Positions 15,329 through 21,898 of a stretch of DNA of 64,000 nt are shown in pieces. The notes beneath the pieces were generated by a model. That model was not told the origin of the DNA. It did not search any database and was given only the letters and a program-made list of their open reading frames with translations. A program made the translations under genes and the position numbers. Source of the DNA: an uncultured Bacilli bacterium (GTDB lineage: Bacteria; Bacillota_I; Bacilli_A; RF39; UBA660). The stretch covers positions 1-64,000 of the forward strand of contig CALVRC010000002.1 of the NCBI GenBank assembly GCA_944358445.1, in the 5' to 3' direction. Every line of letters begins with the position of its first letter. Position 1 is the stretch's first letter.

Positions 15329-16606
15329 TCAATTTGTTATCACATATGGATTGCCTTGACTTCCATCTCCTGTTAAAGTGATATCTGATGTTAGATAGAC
15401 AGCTGGGGAAACGCCATACGAATAGTACGCATTGTTGTTGCTCACGAGACCGGCAGTACTAGCACGACCGTACACATTGAAGACAAAGATGCTCCAACTG
15501 GCGTCAGGCGAAATTATCCATAAATAACCATCTGAAGGTACTATATTATACATCCAATTTGTTGTTTTACATGTTGTTCTATTTGTATTATTTAAACTTA
15601 AGTTTCCACACTCTTCTGTATTGGTATTTGCTCTTAAATATTCTGATGCTGTTATCATTCCTATACTTACACTTTGTGACTGTGTTCCATTTTCAGCTGC
15701 TATTTGTCCAGCTAAATCACTATTACCACCTGTTACCTTTCCTATACTCCATGTATGGCTTACTATTTTATCTTGATTTGTTGTTATAGTTGGCAAATAT
15801 GTATCATTTAAATATGTTTTTATATCTGATGTCTCCCATGCATTACTATTTCCTGCATCCCATATTTGATTACCTATACTTTCATTTCGCATTATTTTTA
15901 TTGTTCCATCATTTTCAACAGATATTATTCTCCATGTTTCATTATTAAAGGTTATATAGTTATTTGGATTAACTCCTTTATAAATATATCTTCCATTTTC
16001 ATATTCATCTTCATATAATCCATCACCTTCTGTTACTACTTCAACTTCTTGGCCTCCTATTGTTGGTCCTGTTGGTGTTGGTGGAACTACTGTTCCATCA
16101 TCTTGTTTATAATTTAAAGTAACTGTTATTGTACTATTTGTATTTTCTGGTTGACTTGTTACACTACTAATATAACTTACTATTACTGTTAATATATCTG
16201 TTTGACTTGCTCCTAATTTATCTCCATTTTCTATTCCACTTGTTTCAAATGTTATTGCATCATTTTCTCCAGTATTTACTTCTATACTTTCAAGTACAGC
16301 ATCTATACTTCCTTCATTTGATACTGTTATATCATATTTCATGGAATCTCCTGGGGATACTAAATTTGTTTTAAAAGTTGCTGTAGTATCTGTATAACTT
16401 GGTTCTACTGCATTTGTCGCACTCCCACTTTGTACTGTACTTTGTATATTAGTTATTTTAACGCTAAAATTACTATCAATATTGGCTGTTCCATTAATTT
16501 TTAATTGAGTCGCAAATGCTGCATATCCTACCCCCATTATTACTAAAATCATACATAGACCTATAATTATATAATTTCTTTGTTTTGAATTTAATCTTTT
16601 ATTCAT
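15329..16606 (-). CDS. TasA-like SipW-dependent protein fused to adhesin-like module with hypervariable end
   Basis: The 425-aa protein has the paralogue signal (MGVGYAAFATQLKINGTANID), a TasA/camelysin-like domain to about residue 170 (NLVSPGDSMKYDITVSNEG, VTLNYKQD), a Pro/Thr linker (VVPPTPTGPT) and a C-terminal module of about 230 residues. Module landmarks are YKGVNPNNYITFNNETWRII, NDGTIKIM, IKTYLNDTYL and IGMITASEYLRA. It ends YGVSPAVYLTSDITLTGDGSQGNPYVI, which suggests an extracellular binding domain. The 15392-15512 stretch has about 48% GC and nearly all NNY codons. ATG 16606 follows AGAGGTGA. The promoter has a G7 tract in its spacer. Confidence 0.88.
   Translation of the reverse strand: MNKRLNSKQRNYIIIGLCMILVIMGVGYAAFATQLKINGTANIDSNFSVKITNIQSTVQSGSATNAVEPSYTDTTATFKTNLVSPGDSMKYDITVSNEGSIDAVLESIEVNTGENDAITFETSGIENGDKLGASQTDILTVIVSYISSVTSQPENTNSTITVTLNYKQDDGTVVPPTPTGPTIGGQEVEVVTEGDGLYEDEYENGRYIYKGVNPNNYITFNNETWRIISVENDGTIKIMRNESIGNQIWDAGNSNAWETSDIKTYLNDTYLPTITTNQDKIVSHTWSIGKVTGGNSDLAGQIAAENGTQSQSVSIGMITASEYLRANTNTEECGNLSLNNTNRTTCKTTNWMYNIVPSDGYLWIISPDASWSIFVFNVYGRASTAGLVSNNNAYYSYGVSPAVYLTSDITLTGDGSQGNPYVITN
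15392..15512 (-). other. Candidate DGR variable region in the adhesin-like module
   Basis: Within the coding strand from GAC GCC AGT TGG to GGC GTT TCC, 28 of 33 codons end in C or T. Leu and Arg are written CTC and CGT instead of the TTA and AGA used elsewhere in this genome. Hand-counted GC of 15421-15480 is 29/60. This is what adenine-targeted mutagenesis of AAY codons by a diversity-generating retroelement produces, at the usual position near the C-terminus of a target protein. No template repeat or reverse transcriptase is visible in the window. Confidence 0.55.
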
Positions 16607-16636
16607 TCTTTTCACCTCTTATATTTTATCAATTAT

Positions 16637-16666
16637 ATTATACCCTCCCCCCCATGAAAATTTCAA
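16637..16666 (-). promoter_or_regulatory. Promoter with G7 tract in the spacer, possible phase switch
   Basis: On the minus strand TTGAAA (16666-16661), an 18-bp spacer TTTTCATGGGGGGGAGGG and TATAAT (16642-16637) lead to the TasA-adhesin gene. The run of seven G's is exceptional in this AT-rich DNA. Changes in its length would alter the -35/-10 spacing; the present 18 bp is permissive and 17 would be optimal. Confidence 0.65.
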
Positions 16667-16740
16667 TATTTTTCTTAAATAAAATAAAAAAAGAAAATAA
16701 GCTTTACACTTATTTCCATGTTAGGGGGTGGTGGGGGTAT
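16640..16740. repeat. G/C-rich imperfect inverted repeat upstream of the TasA-adhesin promoter
   Basis: Bases 16640-16655 (ATACCCTCCCCCCCATG) and 16717-16740 (CATG, TTAGGGGGTGGTGGGGG, TAT) are imperfect inverted copies that include the promoter spacer. The second arm is also a run of two G5 blocks around GG, able in principle to contribute to a quadruplex. The DNA between is A-rich with a small AAATAAG/CTTATTT hairpin. Confidence 0.6.
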
Positions 16741-16771
16741 TTTTGGTAGAAAATATATATTAAATTTTGAT

Positions 16772-16801
16772 AAAAAAATTAGGAACTAAGTCCTAATTTT
16801 T
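16772..16801 (-). terminator. Terminator of the SipW-DUF5305 operon
   Basis: Stem AAAAATTAGGA / TCCTAATTTTT overlaps the stop codon at 16793-16795 and is followed on the minus strand by T-rich sequence. Confidence 0.75.
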
Positions 16802-17893
16802 CTTGAAATGATCAAAATCTGATTCTCTTAAAGTAAATTTATATGCATTATTATTATTTACAATTACAAATACACTTTCAACATTTTCTTTAACTTCGAA
16901 GTATAAAATTGGTGAATGTAATTCTTCTTCTACATCTACTAAGTCGTTAAAGTTTTTAATATTAATTACATCGTATTGTTCTAAATCTGGCATGTTATGT
17001 GTTTCAGCAATAATGTCGGCATATTCTTTTAAGATTTTGTTAAGTGCTAGAACATATTCTGATTTTCTAGTTACTGCAAGTAAGCTCTTAACTAATACTT
17101 TGAATATAATTAATGAGGCAACTAATAATACAACACCAAATGCTAGTAATGGAACATTCATTTCAGTATCTTTTGATGCTGATTTATAGATTGTATCTCC
17201 TCCATTATTTACATAGTTTGGTTTAATATTTATTGTTTGTTGTAATAATGGTATTTCTAATGACATAGTATTAGAGGCTTGTAGGTCATTTTCATTACTA
17301 TCTTTTAGTCCTGCAGTAATATTAATTTTCATACTTAAATCAACTCTAGCATCAATCGATAATCCGAATTGATTACGGAAATCAGTCATAATATCATTAT
17401 ATTCATTATAATTTAATTGAACATTTTTATTAATTGTAAATGTTTTACCACTACCACTTTGATTAGCTTGATTGTCTATAGGATAATTTTTTGTCCAAAC
17501 TTCGACATCCTCACCTTCTGTGTTTTGATATAACCCTTTTGCAGTTGCCACTATTTCATAGTTATAACTGTAATCTAATTCTTCAGTACTTTGGAAATTA
17601 TAAACTGCATCAACATCAATATGATCAATTAATGATGAGATATATTGTTTATTCATTCCAATATAAGGTGATGTAAAGAATTGGTTATTCTTTAAATAAA
17701 CCTTATAATTTAAATTTGAAGTATAATTATATGAATATAATTTTTCTCTAGATGCTTGCTCAGGATTAACAGCTTTAACAATTGACACAATGGATACCAC
17801 CATTAAGGCAATTACAGCGATTAAAAAGAATACTCTAATCCACTGTTTTAAAATCATTTTGTTTTCATTTTTTTGTTTCTTTTTATTTTCCAT
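16793..17893 (-). CDS. DUF5305-type membrane protein, partner of SipW-like peptidase
   Basis: The 366-aa protein has an N-terminal transmembrane helix (about residues 17-40) and an extracellular domain with the DUF5305 pattern (KVYLKNNQFF.SPYIGMNKQYISSLIDHIDV, YSYNYEIVATAKG, WTKNYPI, SLEIPLLQQTINI). A second membrane helix lies near residue 265 and a cytoplasmic tail of about 90 residues follows. DUF5305 proteins often lie beside SipW-type signal peptidases; the function is unknown, and a role in substrate maturation or fibre assembly is inference. ATG 17893 follows AAGGGGAGAAG; a longer start at 17926 would overlap the upstream gene. It is 16 bp downstream of the peptidase gene. Confidence 0.82.
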   Translation of the reverse strand: MENKKKQKNENKMILKQWIRVFFLIAVIALMVVSIVSIVKAVNPEQASREKLYSYNYTSNLNYKVYLKNNQFFTSPYIGMNKQYISSLIDHIDVDAVYNFQSTEELDYSYNYEIVATAKGLYQNTEGEDVEVWTKNYPIDNQANQSGSGKTFTINKNVQLNYNEYNDIMTDFRNQFGLSIDARVDLSMKINITAGLKDSNENDLQASNTMSLEIPLLQQTINIKPNYVNNGGDTIYKSASKDTEMNVPLLAFGVVLLVASLIIFKVLVKSLLAVTRKSEYVLALNKILKEYADIIAETHNMPDLEQYDVINIKNFNDLVDVEEELHSPILYFEVKENVESVFVIVNNNNAYKFTLRESDFDHFKKN

Positions 17894-17909
17894 TTTTCTT
17901 CTCCCCTTC

Positions 17910-19052
17910 TTATGATATTGCACCACTTAACCATACTGATGGATATCCAATCAATGGTATAACAAATGATACTTTTCCTTTTACATCTTCTAAAGCAACC
18001 TTATCTTCATCAATGGTGTTGTTGTGATCACCTTTTGTAATAAATTGTTTGTTTCCATAACTGTCATTAGTAATATCTACAATTCTATGGACAACATATT
18101 TTGTTCCACTTACAAATTGAATTATATCACCTTTTTTTAGTTCATTCTTTTCTCTAGTGTTAAGTTTATTAACGACTACTGCGTCTCCTCTATTAAAAGT
18201 TGGTGACATACTGCCTGATAAAACAGCTATTGGTTGGTATTTAAATAATCCCATTACGAAGCCAGCAAGCAGTGCTATAAAAGCAAAAACTGGAACATAA
18301 ACTACCGGATTATAATTTCTTCTTTCTCTTTTTGATAATCTTTCTGATCTATTTACATGAACATAATTCATATAAATATAAATTGCAAGTGGTAATGTAA
18401 CGCCAACTATGGCAGTTGCAAACCAATCCAGGTTAGGAATGATTGGTACTATGAATGGTGGAATTGTAACAAATAATCTATATATTATAGAGAATTTTGC
18501 ACCACCTATATATACTAGATAAGTAGCAATTGCACTTTCTAATATAGCTGGAATTAAAGTTGTTGAAGAATAAATAAATATTTCTTTCAAATCTGTAAAA
18601 TGACTTTCAATATTAGAATAATTTAAGTTAATTAACATAAATAAGATTGTCATTAAAATATAATTCCAATGTTTTTTCTTTTCATTTTTTACTAATGCTT
18701 CTCTAATAAATTCTTGGAAGAAAATTAATCCACCAAAACTCCATAAGTTTTTCAATATGCTAAATAAATCTTTTGAATATGGTGTTTTTTCAAATCCAAA
18801 AATTAATCCTAGTAAGAAGTAAACAATTATATAAATAATTAGTGCTATAATTAAGCTTTGTGTTTTGTCTTTTTCACCTTTAACTCTTAATCCAGAGTCT
18901 TTACTCAAATAAACTGCTACACCACATATGATTATCCACATAAGTGGATGGAATATTTCATTATAATAATCGAGACTAAGTGGAATGATGACAAAAACAT
19001 TTAAAACTAAATATATAATTAACAAACTATATATTATTAGGTTTTTTTTCAT
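17910..19052 (-). CDS. sipW: SipW-type (ER/archaeal-type) signal peptidase I with polytopic N-terminus
   Basis: The catalytic C-terminal part has GSMSPTFNRGDAVVVNK with the nucleophile Ser, and KYVVHRIVDI with His in the place of the usual catalytic Lys, the SipW/archaeal-type hallmark, followed by TKGDHNN. The 380-aa length is about twice that of Bacillus SipW. The extra N-terminal 240 residues form about six to seven transmembrane helices I cannot assign to a family. In Bacillus SipW cuts TasA-type signals; nine TasA-like genes or remnants occur in this window. ATG 19052 is 7 nt after AAGGGG, while the ATG at 19058 is too close to it. Confidence 0.88.
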   Translation of the reverse strand: MKKNLIIYSLLIIYLVLNVFVIIPLSLDYYNEIFHPLMWIIICGVAVYLSKDSGLRVKGEKDKTQSLIIALIIYIIVYFLLGLIFGFEKTPYSKDLFSILKNLWSFGGLIFFQEFIREALVKNEKKKHWNYILMTILFMLINLNYSNIESHFTDLKEIFIYSSTTLIPAILESAIATYLVYIGGAKFSIIYRLFVTIPPFIVPIIPNLDWFATAIVGVTLPLAIYIYMNYVHVNRSERLSKRERRNYNPVVYVPVFAFIALLAGFVMGLFKYQPIAVLSGSMSPTFNRGDAVVVNKLNTREKNELKKGDIIQFVSGTKYVVHRIVDITNDSYGNKQFITKGDHNNTIDEDKVALEDVKGKVSFVIPLIGYPSVWLSGAIS

Positions 19053-19096
19053 ATTCATACCCCTTTTTAATGGTTATCCCTACTATTCTATAATGA

Positions 19097-19125
19097 ATTA
19101 TAGCATATCATTTTAAAGTTGACAA
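19097..19125 (-). promoter_or_regulatory. Sigma-A type promoter of the sipW operon
   Basis: On the minus strand TTGTCA (19125-19120), a 17-bp spacer and TATAAT (19102-19097) with a TG before the -10 lie about 45 bp before the sipW-like start. Confidence 0.75.
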
Positions 19126-19194
19126 CTGTTAACAGAAAAGTTTTAATTATATTTTTTTGCTTGACAATTTTTCGTTTATTTATGTAAATTAAAA

Positions 19195-19215
19195 GAAAAA
19201 CTTTTTCAGTTTTTC
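19195..19215 (-). terminator. Terminator of the TasA-like gene at 19230
   Basis: Perfect 8-bp stem GAAAAACT / AGTTTTTC, followed on the minus strand by TTTTAATTT. Confidence 0.6.
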
Positions 19216-19229
19216 TTCATTTACTATTA

Positions 19230-19790
19230 TTAAGCTTGAGAAGCATTCATATTAACAGTAATACTTGCAGTTGTGTCAGTACCAACAGATGTTGCAGAAC
19301 TAATGAATTCAGCTTTTACTGTCATAGTAACTGTATCATTTTGATTCATTGTTGTAGTAGCTGCTGGTGTTACAGTAAATTGAATATTACCTTTTCTAGC
19401 AACTAATGGTTCAACAGCTTCGTCACCAGTCATTTCAACGGTTGGAGTTCCTACAGTAGCAGGAATTGTACCATTATTTTTAATTGTTAGTGTAAATGTA
19501 ACAGTATCTCCTGGTTGATATAATGTTGCCCTAATATTTGCATTATGATCATCGTTATCATAAGTTACAGTACCAGTTGGAGTTGTTCCTCCAGCAAAAC
19601 CAGCTACTGCATCAACTACACCTGGAGTAGCTTCTGTTTTTGTTGATTCATATTTTACATCCCAAGTTGAAGTAATTTCAGCACTTCCGTTAATTGTTAA
19701 TTGTTGTGCAAATGCGGCATAACCAACTGCCATTACAAATACTACTGCAAGTAATGCTCCAATTAATATGTTTTTGTGTTTACTTTCCAT
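19230..19790 (-). CDS. TasA/camelysin-like surface protein (tandem copy 1)
   Basis: The 186-aa product begins MESKHKNILIGALLAVVFVMAVGYAAFAQQLTINGSAEIT, a SipW-type signal, then a beta domain (WDVKYE, AGFAGGTTPTGTVTYDN, YQPGDTVTFTLTIKNNGT, MTVKAEFISSATSV, ITVNMNASQA). It is very similar over its length to the neighbour at 19908, indicating a recent tandem duplication. ATG 19790 was chosen because the paralogues also start MESKHKN and an AAAGGA SD precedes it. The gene has its own promoter, 5' hairpin and terminator, so it is monocistronic. A fibre or biofilm subunit role is inferred from the family. Confidence 0.87.
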   Translation of the reverse strand: MESKHKNILIGALLAVVFVMAVGYAAFAQQLTINGSAEITSTWDVKYESTKTEATPGVVDAVAGFAGGTTPTGTVTYDNDDHNANIRATLYQPGDTVTFTLTIKNNGTIPATVGTPTVEMTGDEAVEPLVARKGNIQFTVTPAATTTMNQNDTVTMTVKAEFISSATSVGTDTTASITVNMNASQA

Positions 19791-19809
19791 TTTTTCCATC
19801 CTTTCTCTC

Positions 19810-19828
19810 AAGTAGCTTTCTCCTACTT
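19810..19828 (-). promoter_or_regulatory. 5'-terminal mRNA hairpin, copy 1
   Basis: Stem AAGTAG / CTACTT (minus strand AAGTAGGAGAAAGCTACTT) begins at about +2 of the predicted transcript. The same element precedes the two neighbouring paralogues. A mRNA-stabilising or translational role is inferred. Confidence 0.55.
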
Positions 19829-19835
19829 TATTTAT

Positions 19836-19864
19836 AATATATCATAATTGGTTTTTTCATTCAA
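19836..19864 (-). promoter_or_regulatory. Sigma-A type promoter, TasA-like gene 19230
   Basis: TTGAAT (19864-19859), 17-bp spacer ending ATGA, TATATT (19841-19836) on the minus strand. Confidence 0.75.
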
Positions 19865-19872
19865 GACAAAAC

Positions 19873-19898
19873 AAAAAAAACTATAAAAAGTTTTTTTG
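19873..19898 (-). terminator. Terminator of the TasA-like gene at 19908
   Basis: Stem AAAAAAACT / AGTTTTTTT lies just after the stop codon, with further T's on the minus strand. Confidence 0.6.
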
Positions 19899-19907
19899 TT
19901 TTACACT

Positions 19908-20471
19908 TTACGCTGTTGCTTGAGAAGCGTTCATGTTAATTGTAACATCTGCTGTAGTAGTATTACCAATAGATGTTGCAGAACTAATGAATTCAGCTTT
20001 TACTGTCATAGTAACTGTTTCAGTTTGGTTAATTGTTTTTGTGTCTGCAGCAGTTACAGTAAATTGAATATTACCTTTTCTAGCAATTAATGGTTCATCA
20101 GCTTCGTCACCAGCCATAGCAACAGTAGGCGCTCCTACAGTAGCAGGAATTGTACCATTATTTACAATTGTTAATGTAAATAAAACGGTATCTCCTGGTT
20201 GATATAATGTTGCACTTATGTTTGCGTTATGATTTCCGTTATCATAACCTATTGTTCCGGTTGGAGTTGTTCCTCCAGCAAAACCAGCTACTGCATCAAC
20301 TACACCTGCTCCGGTTTTTTTAGAAGGGTCGAATGTTACATCCCATGTAGATGTAATTTCAGCACTTCCGTTGATTGTTAATTGTTGAGCAAATGCGGCA
20401 TAACCAACTGCCATTACAAATACTACTGCAAGTAATGCACCAATTAACGCATTTTTGTGTTTACTTTCCAT
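19908..20471 (-). CDS. TasA/camelysin-like surface protein (tandem copy 2)
   Basis: The 187-aa product begins MESKHKNALIGALLAVVFVMAVGYAAF and then follows copy 1 nearly residue for residue (AGFAGGTTPTGTIGYDN, YQPGDTVLFTLTIVNNGT, MTVKAEFISSATSI, NMNASQATA). The differences cluster in the WDVTFDPSKKTG loop. It has its own promoter (20522-20550), 5' hairpin and terminator. As a duplicate pair, copies 1 and 2 may form mixed fibres or serve as alternative subunits; this is inference. Confidence 0.87.
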   Translation of the reverse strand: MESKHKNALIGALLAVVFVMAVGYAAFAQQLTINGSAEITSTWDVTFDPSKKTGAGVVDAVAGFAGGTTPTGTIGYDNGNHNANISATLYQPGDTVLFTLTIVNNGTIPATVGAPTVAMAGDEADEPLIARKGNIQFTVTAADTKTINQTETVTMTVKAEFISSATSIGNTTTADVTINMNASQATA

Positions 20472-20498
20472 TTTTTCCTTCCTTCCTATAATATTCTA

Positions 20499-20513
20499 AG
20501 TAGCTTCCCTACT
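20499..20513 (-). promoter_or_regulatory. 5'-terminal mRNA hairpin, copy 2
   Basis: Minus strand AGTAGGGAAGCTACT: stem AGTAG/CTACT right at the predicted mRNA 5' end; identical in layout to the neighbours at 19810 and 21217. Confidence 0.55.
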
Positions 20514-20521
20514 CTATAATG

Positions 20522-20550
20522 ATATTATCATATTTTGATTTACAATTCAA
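20522..20550 (-). promoter_or_regulatory. Sigma-A type promoter, TasA-like gene 19908
   Basis: TTGAAT (20550-20545), 17-bp spacer ending ATGA, TAATAT (20527-20522) on the minus strand. Confidence 0.75.
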
Positions 20551-20609
20551 GAAATTTTTCTCGTTTTTTTGTATACATTTGTTAAATGTGTTTAAATTAC
20601 ATAATAAAA

Positions 20610-20633
20610 ACTTAAGCAAAAAAATGCTTAAGC
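20610..20633 (-). terminator. Terminator of the TasA-like gene at 20628
   Basis: Stem CTTAAGCA / TGCTTAAG overlaps the stop codon and is followed on the minus strand by TTTTTATT. Confidence 0.75.
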
Positions 20634-21191
20634 TTGAACATAGTTCATTGTTACTGTTAATTGAGCTGAAAGATTTTGAAGGTTACCTTGTCCTTCTGCC
20701 CTGTTAACAAATTCAGCGACAATAGTTATTTGAGCTGTACCGTTATTAGCATTTAATATTCCTGTACCTGGACTAGTAACAGTATATTTAATATCACCAT
20801 CTTTTGTTGTAGCAGTTAAACTTCTATTATCAACAACCATTTCTGGAGTTTCACTTGATAAAGTAATTGTACTTAATTTAGCATTTAATGTTCCAGTATT
20901 TTCGATTGGAATCACATAAGTAACGGTATCTCCTGGACTCATTAATTCTGAAGTAAATGTAGCTGTTAGTCCGCCTTCATCAACAGTAACATCTCCAGTA
21001 GGGGCTGTTCCCATTGTAGAATTTGGTGTTGCAGTTGCTCCTTCTTGTTTCATATGAACATCCCATCTTGAGGTGATTTCAGCACTTCCGTTGATTGTTA
21101 ATTGTTGTGCAAATGCGGCATAACCAACTGCCATTACAAATACTACTGCAAGTAATGCTCCAATTAAGGCATTTTTGTGTTTTGCTTCCAT
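20628..21191 (-). CDS. TasA/camelysin-like surface protein (copy 3)
   Basis: The 187-aa product begins MEAKHKNALIGALLAVVFVMAVGYAAFAQQLTINGSAEIT, almost identical to copies 1 and 2. The beta domain is more diverged (WDVHMKQEGATATPNSTMG, ELMSPGDTVTYVIPIENTG, AQITIVAEFVNRAEGQ, LTVTMNYVQA). SD AGGAGGGGAG precedes the ATG. It has its own promoter, conserved 5' hairpin and terminator. The signal and first 40 residues are far more conserved than the rest, as expected if SipW recognition or fibre packing constrains them. Confidence 0.87.
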   Translation of the reverse strand: MEAKHKNALIGALLAVVFVMAVGYAAFAQQLTINGSAEITSRWDVHMKQEGATATPNSTMGTAPTGDVTVDEGGLTATFTSELMSPGDTVTYVIPIENTGTLNAKLSTITLSSETPEMVVDNRSLTATTKDGDIKYTVTSPGTGILNANNGTAQITIVAEFVNRAEGQGNLQNLSAQLTVTMNYVQA

Positions 21192-21216
21192 TTTTCTCCC
21201 CTCCTATAATATTCTA

Positions 21217-21231
21217 AGTAGCTTCTCTACT
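21217..21231 (-). promoter_or_regulatory. 5'-terminal mRNA hairpin, copy 3
   Basis: Minus strand AGTAGAGAAGCTACT; differs from copy 2 by one base in the loop while the stem is kept. Confidence 0.55.
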
Positions 21232-21239
21232 CTATTATG

Positions 21240-21268
21240 ATATTATCACATTTGGTGCATTATTTCAA
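21240..21268 (-). promoter_or_regulatory. Sigma-A type promoter, TasA-like gene 20628
   Basis: TTGAAA (21268-21263), 17-bp spacer ending GTGA, TAATAT (21245-21240) on the minus strand. Confidence 0.75.
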
Positions 21269-21306
21269 GAATAAAATTTTATAATTTATGGCAATGATGT
21301 AAAGAA

Positions 21307-21340
21307 AGAAACATTAGAATTTATGCTTTCTAATGTTTCT
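21307..21340 (-). terminator. Terminator of the TasA-like gene at 21340
   Basis: Perfect 13-bp stem AGAAACATTAGAA / TTCTAATGTTTCT; followed on the minus strand by TTCTTTAC. Confidence 0.65.
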
Positions 21341-21840
21341 TAAGCTTGAACAAATGTTAAATTCATAGTTAAATTACCTGTCTTGTTAGCAGGGGTTGTA
21401 GTATAACTTTCGTTAAATTTTACAGTAACTGTAAATGTTTTGGAACCGTCTGTATTAATAACATCATTCTGTGAAATACCTTCATAACTATATTGGATAG
21501 CATCATTATTATCAGCATCAAATGTAACTGTATCTAATTTGGCATTTAATGTTCCAGCATTTTTTACTGTTACATTATAAGTTACTCCACTACCCGGACT
21601 TACTAATTCAGCTTGAAATGTAGCACTTAATTTATCATCTCCAACGGTGGCACTAACATTTTTTCCATCTAATATTTCATGATTTACAGCAATATCTTCA
21701 ATGTGAACATCCCATTTTGAAGTTATTTCGGCAGTTCCGTTGATTGTTAATGCTTGGGCGAATGCGGCATAACCTATAGCCATAACTAGGACTACTGCTA
21801 CTAAAACCATAATTAGTGAAGATTTGTGCATATCTTCCAT
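21340..21840 (-). CDS. TasA/camelysin-like surface protein (copy 4)
   Basis: The 166-aa product begins MEDMHKSSLIMVLVAVVLVMAIGYAAFAQALTINGTAEIT. The beta domain has WDVHIEDIAVN, ELVSPGSGVTYNVTVKNAG and NLTMNLTFVQA. It is the most diverged of the four tandem genes. It shares the promoter architecture (21865-21893) but lacks the AGTAG hairpin. SD GGAGATGGGAA precedes ATG 21840. Confidence 0.86.
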   Translation of the reverse strand: MEDMHKSSLIMVLVAVVLVMAIGYAAFAQALTINGTAEITSKWDVHIEDIAVNHEILDGKNVSATVGDDKLSATFQAELVSPGSGVTYNVTVKNAGTLNAKLDTVTFDADNNDAIQYSYEGISQNDVINTDGSKTFTVTVKFNESYTTTPANKTGNLTMNLTFVQA

Positions 21841-21864
21841 ATTCCCATCTCCTATCTTGATATT

Positions 21865-21893
21865 AATATATCATAATTGAGGTTTCTTTTCAA
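21865..21893 (-). promoter_or_regulatory. Sigma-A type promoter, TasA-like gene 21340
   Basis: TTGAAA (21893-21888), 17-bp spacer ending ATGA, TATATT (21870-21865) on the minus strand. Confidence 0.75.
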
Positions 21894-21898
21894 CTGTT

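Noticed and set aside
15329-16606. TGA or TAA reassignment suggested by Mollicutes-like AT content
   Set aside because: TGA ends several clear genes (trmK, bacteriocin peptide A, clustered overlaps) and Trp is TGG throughout.
19896-20090. Cys-rich plus-strand frame opposite a TasA-like gene
   Set aside because: Antisense shadow with no SD or family resemblance; the minus-strand gene is clear.
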